From Acanthamoeba lenticulata (lineage: Eukaryota > Discosea > Longamoebia > Acanthamoebidae): 53,246 nt of DNA. This document shows, in pieces, positions 44,423-53,246 of the stretch. The stretch's first letter is position 1, and each line of letters opens with the position of its first letter. The notes beneath the pieces were generated by a model. That model had not been told where the DNA came from and did not search any database. It saw only the letters and a program-made list of their open reading frames with translations. Where the stretch lies: contig NAVB01000577.1 of the NCBI GenBank assembly GCA_002179805.1, positions 1 to 53,246 on the forward strand. The letters are read 5' to 3'. A program made the position numbers and the translations under genes.

Positions 44423-47400
44423 ATGAATCAAAAAGAGCTGGCAGCAATAGAACGAGTGGTGCTAGAGCTCTGGCGTGAACAGCAAGATGCTGGCGGTTGG
44501 TGCCCCGTGGCGTCCCTCACCTCGGTCCTTGCGTCAAGCAGCCGCGCAGAAAGCGAAGGTGCTGCCGTTGAGGGTGAGGCAAGACCCGAGTGGGATGAAA
44601 TGAGAGAACAAGCGACACAACTCAGACGGCTTGTCTCGTGGCTGTTCATCGAACAAGGCCCCCACGCCGGACTCTCCTTCCTATCCGAGAGCGTGGACGA
44701 GGACGAAGACAAGGTGGCACTGGCACAAGAAAAAGAAGCCTTTTTCACCAGCATGGCCAACCAAGTGCTCGCCGCGTGGAGCCAGGAAGAAGAAGAAGAA
44801 GACTACGATGAAGACGAAGATGAAGACGCAGACCAGAAAACAAGCACGTGGTACAATTGCCACGCCGAGAGGCTCTGGGACAGCGTTGCACTGGCTCTCG
44901 GCACGGGACGGCCCAAAGTCGCGGCCTCGCTCCTTCGTTTCGCGTCGGACCTTCTCCTACGGTGCAGGGACCATCTCCGCCCTGTACCGATTCGCACGCA
45001 AGACCAGCTCCTGCTCGCACACACGATCCTGACCAGCCATGAACCGGAGTTGCTCTGCGGTACTTTGACTCTTTGGCTCTGGATTGCCCCTGCCAGCGCT
45101 CTTAACTCAACGATTGGCGCACAGCGGGCTTGAGCTTCATGCACGCGGGCCTCGGACAGAATGACAATGATGAAAGTGCCCAAGTGCCTAGGAGCGATGG
45201 CGTGGCTGCTGAGGTTGAGCTCGAGGTGGCACAATATTTGTTGCTCGAGCACACCGACCCCCGGGTGCGGCGCTGGGCTGTGAAGAGTATTCACCACTTG
45301 GCCCCTGCTGCGGGAACCGTATTGTGGAGGCTGTTCGCGCACGATCCTGACGCTGGGGTCCGCCTCGCCGCCAGCGAGAAGCTGCTTGACCGCCCTTACG
45401 AGGGTTCCACAGAGGACATGTTGACCACGCTGCGCCATGTCCTCAATAATGTGCCTTGCCTTGCCTTGAATCGCCTCGCCCCTCTTTTCTGTTCTAACGA
45501 GCATCACCCACACATCACAGGAGACCTTCATGCCCGTCGTGATCGTCGTGCCACAGATGTTCAAATGGCTTATGGGGCTGCGAGCTGACTCCATCTTCCC
45601 GTAAACGGATGCCCCTTCCCTCCGCCCGCCTTTGCTTTCATGCTGAGACTCCTCCAATGCTCACGGCCCTTGGCCGCCGCGGCAGACTCATTGGGCCCTT
45701 GCTCAAGCATGCGCGCTGGAGCGACCCCGAGGTGCCGACGCTCAAGGAACTTGCAGTTGGCGTCGTCGCGCAAGAGGTGGACCACTTTGAGCTGCCGCCG
45801 ACGTTCGACTTGCTGCCTGACTACGTGCGCGAGCTCATCCAGGCCCGCATGGAACACGGTGCACGAGCCCGTCCCTCTTGGACCTCAAGCTCAAGAGCCG
45901 CAGCATGCACCTCACCAACCTTCTCATCGGACCAGAGAGGTTGCTTGCGGGCCACAGCCGCGACGAGCTGCGCCAAGCGGTGGCCGCCATGCTCAAGCAA
46001 ATGATCGGGCTAGCATGGTCCGAGCTCGAGGCGCTGACAAGACACGTCGTCTCCACCATCGAGCCGCTGCTTCATCACGGCGGGCCCTGGCAGGACAGGT
46101 TGGCCAACCCAGCCCTGCCCCTGCCTCTGCGCCCATGTGGGATGGATTTTCGCGGCTCAAAAGGCTGACGCCAAACCTCGCAGGGAGTGCGGCATCTGGG
46201 CGCTGGGCGTACTCGTAGAGCTTGTCGGCTACCGGGCCGCTGCACGCGCGAGATTGGACGAGGTTGTGGTGCCGCACCTCGCGTTTGTGCGCGAGTGCCT
46301 GGCCAACGACCCGGAGCCGCAGGTCAGAGGCTCCTGCTGTCCGCTTCTGGGCACCTTCTGGGCGACGCTCGAGTCCGAAGGAACCAGCGCGAGTGTGATC
46401 GGCGACATGACGCGGCTGATCGAGCTGCGGCCACCCGGTGGATACGAGACCGACGCCGCGCGCGCGGCCCTGCGCCTCTTGCTCGTTCCCCGGCTCGTGG
46501 TGGTGAGCAAGGCCAGCGAGGCGCTCATCGGCCAGCACTGTCTTAGGCTCTTGTCCTCAGGCGACGGCGGCGGCGACAACGAGGAACACGATGTTGAGGA
46601 AGACGGTGATGAGCGAGCCGACGAAAAGGGAACGCTCGGCCTGCTCCAGGCGTGGATCCACCACGCCATGGACTGCGGCCACAACACGGATCTGCTGCCC
46701 TTGATCGCCGAGCGTGTGGTGGTGCGGCTCGAGCAGGACCAGGCCAGCGCGCTCCACCGACGCGAAGGCCTCCTTCGCTGCTTTCCTCTTCACTTTGGTG
46801 CGTAGACGAGTCCTCGGCCTCGTGGGCTCTTGCCCTGAGAAGCTGAGGGTCGTGTGTGGCCACCGCAGGGAGCCGGGAGCTCATCGGGCGCTTGGCCGAC
46901 GTTGTGCGCGGCATGCTCGAGGAGCGCCTGGAGCTGCTCGAGGGCTTTGAGGAGCCGGACGAGGCACTGAATAAGGCCTCGTCCCTGCTGCTCTACTGTC
47001 GACTCATCGAATGGCTGGTCCTCGCGCCCACGGGCGAGGTGCGCCTCGAGAGCCTTCTGGCCCGCCCCGAGGTGGCCGCCTCGCTGGTCGCGCGCGTGCT
47101 GACGCTCAAATCCACCCGGGTGAGCGCGTCCGTCGATGTGGGCCCTCTGCTGCACGCCGTTACCGACAGCGACGAGCTCCGGCCCGGGCTGCTGTCCGTC
47201 CTCGACCAAGTGATGCCCGTCCTCGCCTTCTCCAACAGACACGCCCATGCCGTTGTCTTGGCCAAGCCCTTGGCCGTCCTCGGTTCGGCACGCGCCCTCC
47301 CTCTCAGCCTTCTTTGTGGCCGCTGCGGCTCACACGGCGTGCGGTCGCGGCGCTGTCGGGGCAGGCCACCTGGCCGTGCGATGCCCCACGGAGCTCAAGC

Positions 47401-48122
47401 CCTGGGCCAAGCAGATCTCTGCCCAGTGGGAGGAAGATCACGTGCGCATCAACGCCAATGCCCAGCAAGCGCTGCTGCTGCTGGGCCTGCACTACGCAGG
47501 CGAGGTGGACGACTGCCTGCTGGATCACCTCTACCTGGCGCTCATGCCAGCCATCACCTCGCCATGCACCACCATCGAGGACATGCTGGTGAGCTTGTCC
47601 CACCTGATCACCGAGCTCGTGGCGCGACGGGCGGCGCGCAGCAAGGCGGCCAACTGGGCCTATCTGACGCCGGCGTCGGCGCTTCTGTTGGGCAACTCGG
47701 ACCAGTTCAAGCTGGACAGGCTGGTCTACGTCAAGTCGCTCCTCCGGCTGCTGGCGGCCTGGTTCCGTCGCGCTCAGGACGAGCTGAACAAAGACGAAGA
47801 GCGATTGGAGCAGATCAGGGCCATGGCGGGAGAAGCGTTGGCCGCCCTGCTCGACAGCACGGTCACCACCGACGAGGAGCAAACGATCCTGTGCAGCATG
47901 CTCCTCCCAAGGGACTTGACTGCCGGCAGTGGCGACGGTGGCGGTGAGGACCGGCAGCAAGGCTCGAGCAACACTGTTACCGCCCGGGTCGTGGAGCACC
48001 TGCAACAGCACAGGGAGGCTCTCGATGTTCTGACTGAACGTCCCTTGGAGCCCTTCTTGGTGGCGACCCTGCTCGTGTTGTTGCCTCTTGGCCACCCCTT
48101 GCGTCGCATGTTATCGGAGTAA
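44423..48122 (+). CDS. Large helical, HEAT/armadillo-like protein, function unknown
   Basis: Start chosen at ATG 44423; an in-frame ATG at 44288 exists but adds a low-quality leader. First exon 44423-45059, second 45125-45450. Clear later junctions include one near 46110/46181 (WQD to RECGIWALG), about 46799/46870 (HFG to GSREL) and about 47283/47368 (VLG to HLAVRC). The stop is at 48120-48122. The protein is Leu/Ala-rich with regular amphipathic helices, for instance EHTDPRVRRWAVKSIHHLAP and DPDAGVRLAASEKLL, which look like HEAT repeats. An acidic Glu/Asp run sits near residue 130. Splicing between 45600 and 45900 did not resolve cleanly, so a lesion or missed exon is possible there. Confidence 0.68.
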
Positions 48123-48429
48123 CTGGCGCAAACGCGTTAACTGCTGTTGCGTTTCTTGGCGAGCCAATCAACTGAGGAACGAGCCGAAATAATGGCGGTT
48201 CAAGCTGGGTTTCAAGACAACTTGCAACTCTACGGTGACAAAGTTGCATGGACGGAGATAAGTGTTCAAAACCTAAGTGAAGCTGTACGAAACGAAAGGT
48301 GCCAAGGTATACGCACAGTCTTCACTTCTCGTTCTCTTGACACGGTGGTAAGCAGGAGCGGGCTATCACCACGCTGGCGAACGTCTGTTCACCTCCTCAG
48401 TCTGCTCGTCTTTTCGGGAGTGGGATGGA
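48123..48429. other. Intergenic stretch
   Basis: About 300 bases after the HEAT-like gene. No supported gene. Confidence 0.4.
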
Positions 48430-50030
48430 GCTGAGGTCTTGCCAGATTCAATAGAGGCTCTGTCTCAGCCAAGACTCTACCTGTCCGCCACTTCGGTAAG
48501 ATGTCGCCCTCTTCGCCGGAGGGTCAACGACCAGGCTGGGCATGACCTGTATAGTGCGGTGGTGGACATCAACGTCACAAGCAGAAACTGGACCACAAGC
48601 TCTCTTTCCACGGCTCGGCCCTATCGTGGCTATATGGCCGCCACGTCAGTTGGCGACGTTGCGCTCTTCGCCGGAGGCAATCCCAACCCAAATGCCGTGG
48701 TCGACATCTTCAACGCCACCACCGACGACTGTGGCCACGGTGGACATGTTTGACGTCAGGACTGGTGCCTGGTCCACGGCATCGCTGTCTCACCCTCGCA
48801 CCAATCTGGCCGCCACTTGCGTTGGGGATGTGGCCATCTTTGCTGGAGGCTACAACACTTCGAGTCAGGTCTCCGCAGTGGTGGACGTCTACAATGCCAC
48901 CAGCGGGACGGGCTCGTGATTGGGAGAGACTGGCCTGTGGCTACTTCCGTCGGCGATATTGTGATGGTGGCGGCTGGCTTTGTAGCTGCCAACTCAACAC
49001 CATCGGATGTGGTGGACATGTCACTTTTCGATACCGGCTCCTCCTCCTCCATCGACCACAACTTCTCCTGTGCTCTCTCCACTGTCTTCGCCAAGTTCCA
49101 GCTCCTTTCCATTTCCGTCATCATCTATTTGGAGTACATCTACTACGATGATGGCTGTGAACACGAGCTTTAGCACCGTAGAGCCTCTGGTCAACATCAC
49201 TGCACAGGGTACCCTTGGCAGGCGTTCACTTCCTTCTCGTTTCTGCTGTTGGCGTGTGCTATCATGATGAATAGGTTCGCCTGGAGCTCTGCAAATTGTA
49301 TTTGATCAAGTTCAGCTGGCAAGCTCCAACATTACACTCTCCTCTGGTGCGTCATGGTGAGCAACCAGGAAGCAATTGATAAACTGATGGTGCTGTTTGC
49401 CCAGAATACGATTCGGAGACTCGTCCAGCGGTTCACTCGACCAAGAATTCAGCTTCAGAACGTTGTAGCCGATTCGCCGGCTCTTCTTGCGCCATTCCCG
49501 CTTCTGCCACCAAGTGGACTGTCCGGCTCAACACTACAATGCCAGTGCGTGAAGGGCTGAACATGACCTATCTCCTCGTGAACCTCTCGCCGAGCAACGC
49601 GACTTCGTCTCTGGGCGCCAGCAAGTCCACAACAGGCGACATCACCACCTACTATCTGCCCTTGGCCAAACCCAATGCCGGTATGGTGGTGATGAAGCTC
49701 GACGTATTCAACGTGGCACTCGTCGGTGGCTCGATCGTCCCAATCACTTCCTCGCTTCGTCTGTGGGCCCAAGTCTCGTGCTTCAGTTCCCGGCCTTCAA
49801 TAACTCCTTGGAATACGACCCGCTTGTTGGCATCGGAGTGCTGCTTGGGCAAGCATCATCTTCGAGTGGCTCCAACCTCGACGTGGCTCTTGTGGCTGGA
49901 GTCGTGGATGGTGTGTCTGCTGCGATCGCAGTGGCGGTGCTTGTCATCGCCATCGCTGTGGTGATCAGCTTGAGGAAGGTGAGGTCGAACACGCTAACCC
50001 AGAGCAGGATCCGGGCTGTGAGTTGTATTT
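48430..50030 (+). pseudogene. Degenerate kelch-repeat surface-protein gene
   Basis: Kelch-like blades are recognisable (MAATSVGDVALFAGG, LAATCVGDVAIFAGG, PVATSVGDIVMVAAG, each followed by VVD(I/V)(F/Y)NAT-like text), but they jump between reading frames: at about 48495, 48555, 48735 and 48918, and again near 49760. Stops interrupt the intervening frames, and parts of blades are missing. Downstream remain a stalk (FDQVQLASSNITLSS; FPAFNNSLEYDPLVGIGVLLG) and a membrane span (VSAAIAVAVLVIAIAVVISL, about 49910-49975) with a short basic tail. This is best read as a decayed copy of a type I membrane protein with kelch blades. Some junctions could be introns, but the changes are too many and lack splice signals. 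Confidence 0.7.
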
Positions 50031-50070
50031 GTGTATTTGATGCGAGTGGACGCCACGTGCGGCCACATCA

Positions 50071-50260
50071 TCAGACATTCTTCTTCCCCTTTGCTTTCGC
50101 TTCCCCTTGTTGATATGCGTCCCACCGTCGGTCGATGTCCCCTGAGCCCGTTGTCTTAGTTCTTGACTCGCGCTGTTTCCTTCGTGTTCCTTTGCGTCTT
50201 CCGTGTTCGTCTTCCTCGCCCATGCGCTCCCTTGAGTTTGATTGACTTCCTCTCCCTAGA
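50071..50260 (-). pseudogene. Fragment of a repeated basic C-terminal coding region (copy 1)
   Basis: On the minus strand this reads EEDEHGRRKGTRRKQRESR ... AKAKGKKNV and a stop at 50071. The order and residues match the C-terminal end of the 52641-52964 frame (EEDAQGKKPRKERRQQLESR ... AKAKGKKTV). At DNA level 50052-50101 matches 52622-52671 at 48 of 50 bases. No intact start is seen. Probably a relic of a dispersed element. Confidence 0.6.
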
Positions 50261-51020
50261 TCCTCAAGGGCACTGGTCCCAAGCTAACAGCACGAACACT
50301 ACATTCTTGTACATCTAACTCTGCTCGGTTTGTGCTGTTGGGGCATGGGATTGAATTTGCCGTACATTTAAGTACATCCCTTTTTAGGGTGCTGTTACCT
50401 CCTAGGTCATTCTCTCTTTTCTTCTGCTCCGACTGTACCAGCTCCAATTGTACACTAACCCAAACAACGTTTAGAGTTGATGAATTCTTCCTCGTGGTTG
50501 GCGCAGTGTAATACAAGAGCACATGTACTGGTTCATTATGAGTGCAGTCTCAAGGAACACCATGATGACCTCAGGCGTGTGTTATCCCACGCTTTCTTCA
50601 ACTTGTTTCATGTGGTAGGTCATGTTCCTGTTATTACCCACCACCACTTCCTCTCACAAACGCAGGCAAAAAATAGCATTCTCTATGATGGAGCCGGTTC
50701 ATTTTGTTGTACTACTTGCATGCAAGTCCTCACATCTATCACCCAGAGGATCTTCACATCAAAGGGATTCAGGCTGCAGCAGCAAGCAAACCGGCTCAAT
50801 GCTCGTCTGGCTCTTTGCGGACGCAGAACTCCTTCCCACGAACTGACGGCTGACCTCTACAAATGGCAGTGGCAAGTGGCGAAGTGGTCAAGGAGGAAAG
50901 GAGAGAGACTACCCCTCTACCACACAATGTACTTGAGGCGCCATACCACTTTGGAGTTCTTCATGATTCATGCCGTACGGGTACCAGCCTTCATGCTTTT
51001 TGCTGTGCTGATGGTTGGGA
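50261..51020. other. About 760 bases without a supported gene
   Basis: An open plus-strand frame at 50477-51061 has no recognisable domain, overlaps the 3' end of the small membrane-protein gene on the other strand, and is not called. Composition is closer to 50% GC than the genes around it. Likely decayed sequence. Confidence 0.4.
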
Positions 51021-51341
51021 TCACCTCAGGACGGCCGCGATGGGCAAGAACCCTAAGGTGAGGCTGATAGTGAAGCCGAGGAAGGCGCAGAGGAGTAAGT
51101 CCGAAAGCCACAACTCCACGTGGTGTTGAATGTAGGCCAACATCTTGCGAATGTAGCTTCTTGAAGTTGCTGATATCGCCGTTTCTGGGGTGGTGCTGGC
51201 GCCGTTGTCCGCGCCCACGCGACGCTCTGTCACTGCAGCAGCAACAACAGGAGCAAAAGCAATGTCCCTAACCCGGTTTGCAACGGAGACAGCTGGCGTG
51301 TACACACGAGGTGCAAGCTGAAGCTGGTCGGGCACAACCAT
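51021..51341 (-). CDS. Small protein with C-terminal hydrophobic segment
   Basis: Single frame of 106 residues from ATG 51341. The N-terminal 70 residues are polar, with no signal peptide. The last 30 (WLSDLLLCAFLGFTISLTLG... and on to the end) are hydrophobic, like a tail anchor. It could also be the first exon of a longer gene. No family recognised. Confidence 0.4.
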   Translation of the reverse strand: MVVPDQLQLAPRVYTPAVSVANRVRDIAFAPVVAAAVTERRVGADNGASTTPETAISATSRSYIRKMLAYIQHHVELWLSDLLLCAFLGFTISLTLGFLPIAAVLR

Positions 51342-51553
51342 CTCGAGTTTTCAGAGGACACGATGCGGAGCAAAAATCATGATTTTGCGTACTTGGCCGT
51401 TCCCTCTTTTCTTGCTGTTTTTCCAGCAGGGGAAATAGAAAAGAAGGTTGAGCAAGCTTGAGGCAGGATGACGTGAGGAACGCGTACGTGGGCGTGTAGC
51501 GCAGGTGCGTTCTGCGTGCGCCCGCAAAGCACTTCTTTTTCCTACAAGCGAGC

Positions 51554-52549
51554 ATGAAGACGGCCCTCATTACTGGCGCTTCACGTGGTATCGGCCTACA
51601 GCTGGTACTCCTCAGCTTTTGGTGTTTACAATAGACCAACAGAAGGGTTTGCTGAAAGGAACTCGTTGAGTGCAGGTGAAAGAGCTTGTGGGCGAGGGCT
51701 ATGGTGTTGTGGCTACCTGTAGGTCACCCGACGCTGCCACTGCGCTACAAGAGTTGGCACAACAACACAAGTCGAGCAGCTCAAGTCCTGGACGCCTGCT
51801 GGGGGTCATCCCACTGGACGTCAGTGACGAAGCGAGCGTAGCCGGGGCACTTGAGAAGGTGAAGGGGCCTCTGGGCCTGCGTTCCCTCGATGTGTTGATC
51901 AACAACGCTGGCATCGCCACCGACAAGCATCCCGACGAGACCGTGCTGGAGGCGACAGCGGACGACATGAAACGCGTGTTTGCGACCAACGTGGTGGGAC
52001 CCTTGCTCGTGACGCAGACATTCTACCCCCTCCTGCTTGCCTCTACTTCTTCTTCTACAGGCTCAGACCTGCCCAAGGTTATCAACGTGTCCTCTCGTAT
52101 GGGTTCAATCTCTCTTTATCAAGGTGACCCTGCCTGCTCCCACACTCGGCCCACCTTGCGCCTGGCTGGTGTGAACCCACTTACATGTACACCTTTCACC
52201 ACCAGACATCTCGCGAGGAGGAGCCACTTCGGCCTCGTACAGGGTGAGCAAGGCCGCCCTCAACATGCTCACCAAATGCTTCGCGGTGGAACACGCAGAC
52301 GAGTGCGTTCACATCGCCATCCACCCGGGTACCTTCCTCCTTGCCCTTGCTGTGTCGAGTGGCCACGGCCTGATAAGACTTACCATCACCACAGGCTGAG
52401 TCCAGACTGAGCTGGGCAGCTCGAAGGGACGGACGCCGCCGGTCACGCCCGAGCAGAGCGCGCGGGGCATCGTGAACGTGCTCAAGGGCCTCACGCGCGA
52501 CGACAACGGCACCTTCTTCCACTTTGACGGCCAGAAGCTGACGTGGTGA
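51554..52549 (+). CDS. Short-chain dehydrogenase/reductase (SDR)
   Basis: NAD(P)-dependent oxidoreductase, classical SDR of the C-factor/sniffer type. Exons 51554-51604, 51676-52123, 52206-52328 and a last exon to 52549. Motifs: TGASRGIG cofactor loop, NNAG, catalytic Ser in VINVSSRMGS, YRVSK (Tyr and Lys), and the end GTFFHFDGQKLTW. At the last junction the CAG acceptor (52394) would give HPG-stop-VQTELG, where SDRs have HPGWV: an in-frame TGA. An acceptor six bases on (GAG, exon from 52401) skips it, giving HPVQTELG and 256 residues. Either a nonsense mutation of a Trp codon or an unusual splice choice. Otherwise the gene is complete. Confidence 0.85.
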
Positions 52550-52640
52550 TCGATCAACACCCAGCAACAAGCCCTCTCGGGTATGGAGAACAACAGCTTT
52601 TGAGTGCAACGGGCAAGGGCGGCCACGTGCGGCCACATCA

Positions 52641-52964
52641 TCAGACAGTCTTCTTCCCCTTTGCCTTCGCTGGCCCCTGAGCACGCTTCCCCGTATTCTT
52701 CTTACTTTTTCTAGACTCGAGCTGTTGTCGCCTTTCCTTCCTTGGTTTCTTTCCTTGTGCGTCCTCCTCGTCGCCATAATTGCTCGGTGTCCCCCAAGCG
52801 CGTGGGATAACCCAGTTGGCCTGGACTGTCCCCTTCGTGCGGGTTCTTATCTGCACATGCGGTTGGACCAGGTCGCAGCAGATGGCCGTCCGAGCCACAA
52901 CAAACACCACCCAAAGCAGCCTGGCCAACAGCATCAAAGAGGTCCTCAACGTAGACTTGCCCAC
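52641..52964 (-). CDS. Fragmentary basic protein, paralogue of the 50071-50260 fragment (copy 2)
   Basis: A 107-residue frame. Its C-terminal half is Lys/Arg-rich (GKKPRKERRQQLESRKSKKN). The segment TKGTVQANWVIPRAWG faintly recalls the GTVR-N-R stretch of DDE_Tnp_1_7 (PiggyBac-type) transposases, but that is a weak, memory-based comparison. Coding signal may continue upstream in another frame. Probably a mobile-element 3' end. Confidence 0.4.
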   Translation of the reverse strand: MGKSTLRTSLMLLARLLWVVFVVARTAICCDLVQPHVQIRTRTKGTVQANWVIPRAWGTPSNYGDEEDAQGKKPRKERRQQLESRKSKKNTGKRAQGPAKAKGKKTV

Positions 52965-53009
52965 TGTTAAGGAGAGAGGCGTTGAAGAGGCGGAGTTTGT
53001 CTGGATTAT

Positions 53010-53246
53010 TAAATACTTATGGCAATGATACCACCAATTTAAGAGATCATTATATCAAATTAAAAAATGAATATGTTATTAAGGTATTTTAAAATTGTTT
53101 TAAATATTAATATATGATTAACAAACAAATAACTGATTATAAACCCAATCATCAAGTTAAAAAAAGGGCTGAAGAAAATGGTGAACCAATACCTGTTGTG
53201 TTTATACCCAAAAAACCCCATCCAAATGGTTTATTACTTTATCAGG
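53010..53246 (+). other. AT-rich coding-like segment of different composition, cut by window end
   Basis: Base composition drops from GC-rich to strongly AT-rich at about 53000. A frame reads LLNTYGNDTTNLRDHY and on to YVIK, then meets GTATTTT, a possible donor. A second frame from ATG 53116 (MINKQITDYKPNHQVKKR ... PVVFIPKKPHPNGLLLYQ) is open to the last base. Codons end in A/T, unlike all neighbouring genes. Candidates are a mobile element or a transferred (viral or bacterial) gene; no family is certain. Confidence 0.45.

Noticed and set aside
50477..51061. 194-residue plus-strand frame
   Set aside because: No domain, poor composition, and overlap with the end of a frame on the other strand; not supported as a gene.
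1..53246. tRNA, rRNA or snRNA genes
   Set aside because: A scan by eye for tRNA B-box-like strings and long RNA signatures in the intergenic gaps gave nothing convincing.
52641..53246. One PiggyBac-like transposase spanning both the minus-strand fragment and the AT-rich tail
   Set aside because: The two candidate motifs lie on opposite strands and differ sharply in composition, so they cannot be one gene.

Overview
The window is GC-rich nuclear DNA with many short (about 45-130 bp) GT-AG introns. Its protein families (TKL kinase/nucleotidyl cyclase receptor, Arp2/3 subunit, GATA fingers, PWP2, NTF2) point to a free-living amoebozoan, most likely Acanthamoeba. This is inferred from protein content, intron style and base composition. 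No rRNA, tRNA or CRISPR was recognised.

Layout. (1) 1-5266 (+): 3' part of a receptor-like gene with a phosphate-binding-protein-like ectodomain, an EGF-like knot, a membrane span, a TKL kinase, a class III cyclase domain and a second TKL kinase. (2) 5305-9147: a probably recent Kolobok-type DNA transposon with perfect 77-bp inverted repeats and TTAA on both sides, carrying a transposase on the minus strand plus a SAP/C2H2/minisatellite-coding region. It sits in a gap of only about 51 bp. (3) 9157-14031 (+): P-type Na+/K+ efflux ATPase in 17 exons. (4) 14169-23851: three pairs of paralogues in the order A1-B1-C1-C2-B2-A2, a palindromic cluster. A is a basic Ser/Thr-rich protein of unknown function, B is a mucin-like single-pass membrane protein, C is a GATA-finger protein. 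The C2 copy is flipped relative to a simple palindrome. (5) 24103-29164 (-): universal stress protein, then PWP2 (UTP1), a small-subunit processome protein. (6) 29419-32421: a four-span membrane protein (-), ARPC2 (+) and NTF2 (-). (7) 33199-36910 (+): a long lysine/glutamate-rich protein of unknown function. (8) 37051-41838 (-): a large membrane-anchored protein with tandem LEA14/DUF3712-like units. (9) 42429-44132 (-): peroxisomal-type 3-ketoacyl-CoA thiolase with a PTS2-like N-terminus. (10) 44423-48122 (+): a large helical, HEAT-like protein. (11) 48430-53246: a decayed region with a frameshifted kelch-type surface-protein pseudogene, a small membrane protein, a short-chain dehydrogenase with an in-frame stop at a splice junction, two fragments of one repeated coding family, and an AT-rich tail that looks foreign.

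How the parts fit. Most genes are independent housekeeping or signalling genes, close together and either head-to-head (NTF2/KE-rich gene, thiolase/HEAT-like gene, tetraspan/ARPC2) or tail-to-tail (ARPC2/NTF2). The region most likely to be a co-inherited unit is 14.2-23.9 kb, where a membrane protein with a conserved cytoplasmic tail, a GATA factor and a basic nuclear-looking protein were duplicated together. A functional link among them is inference only. Exon boundaries were read by eye from splice signals and frame continuity; where exon lengths add up to a whole number of codons this is stated.
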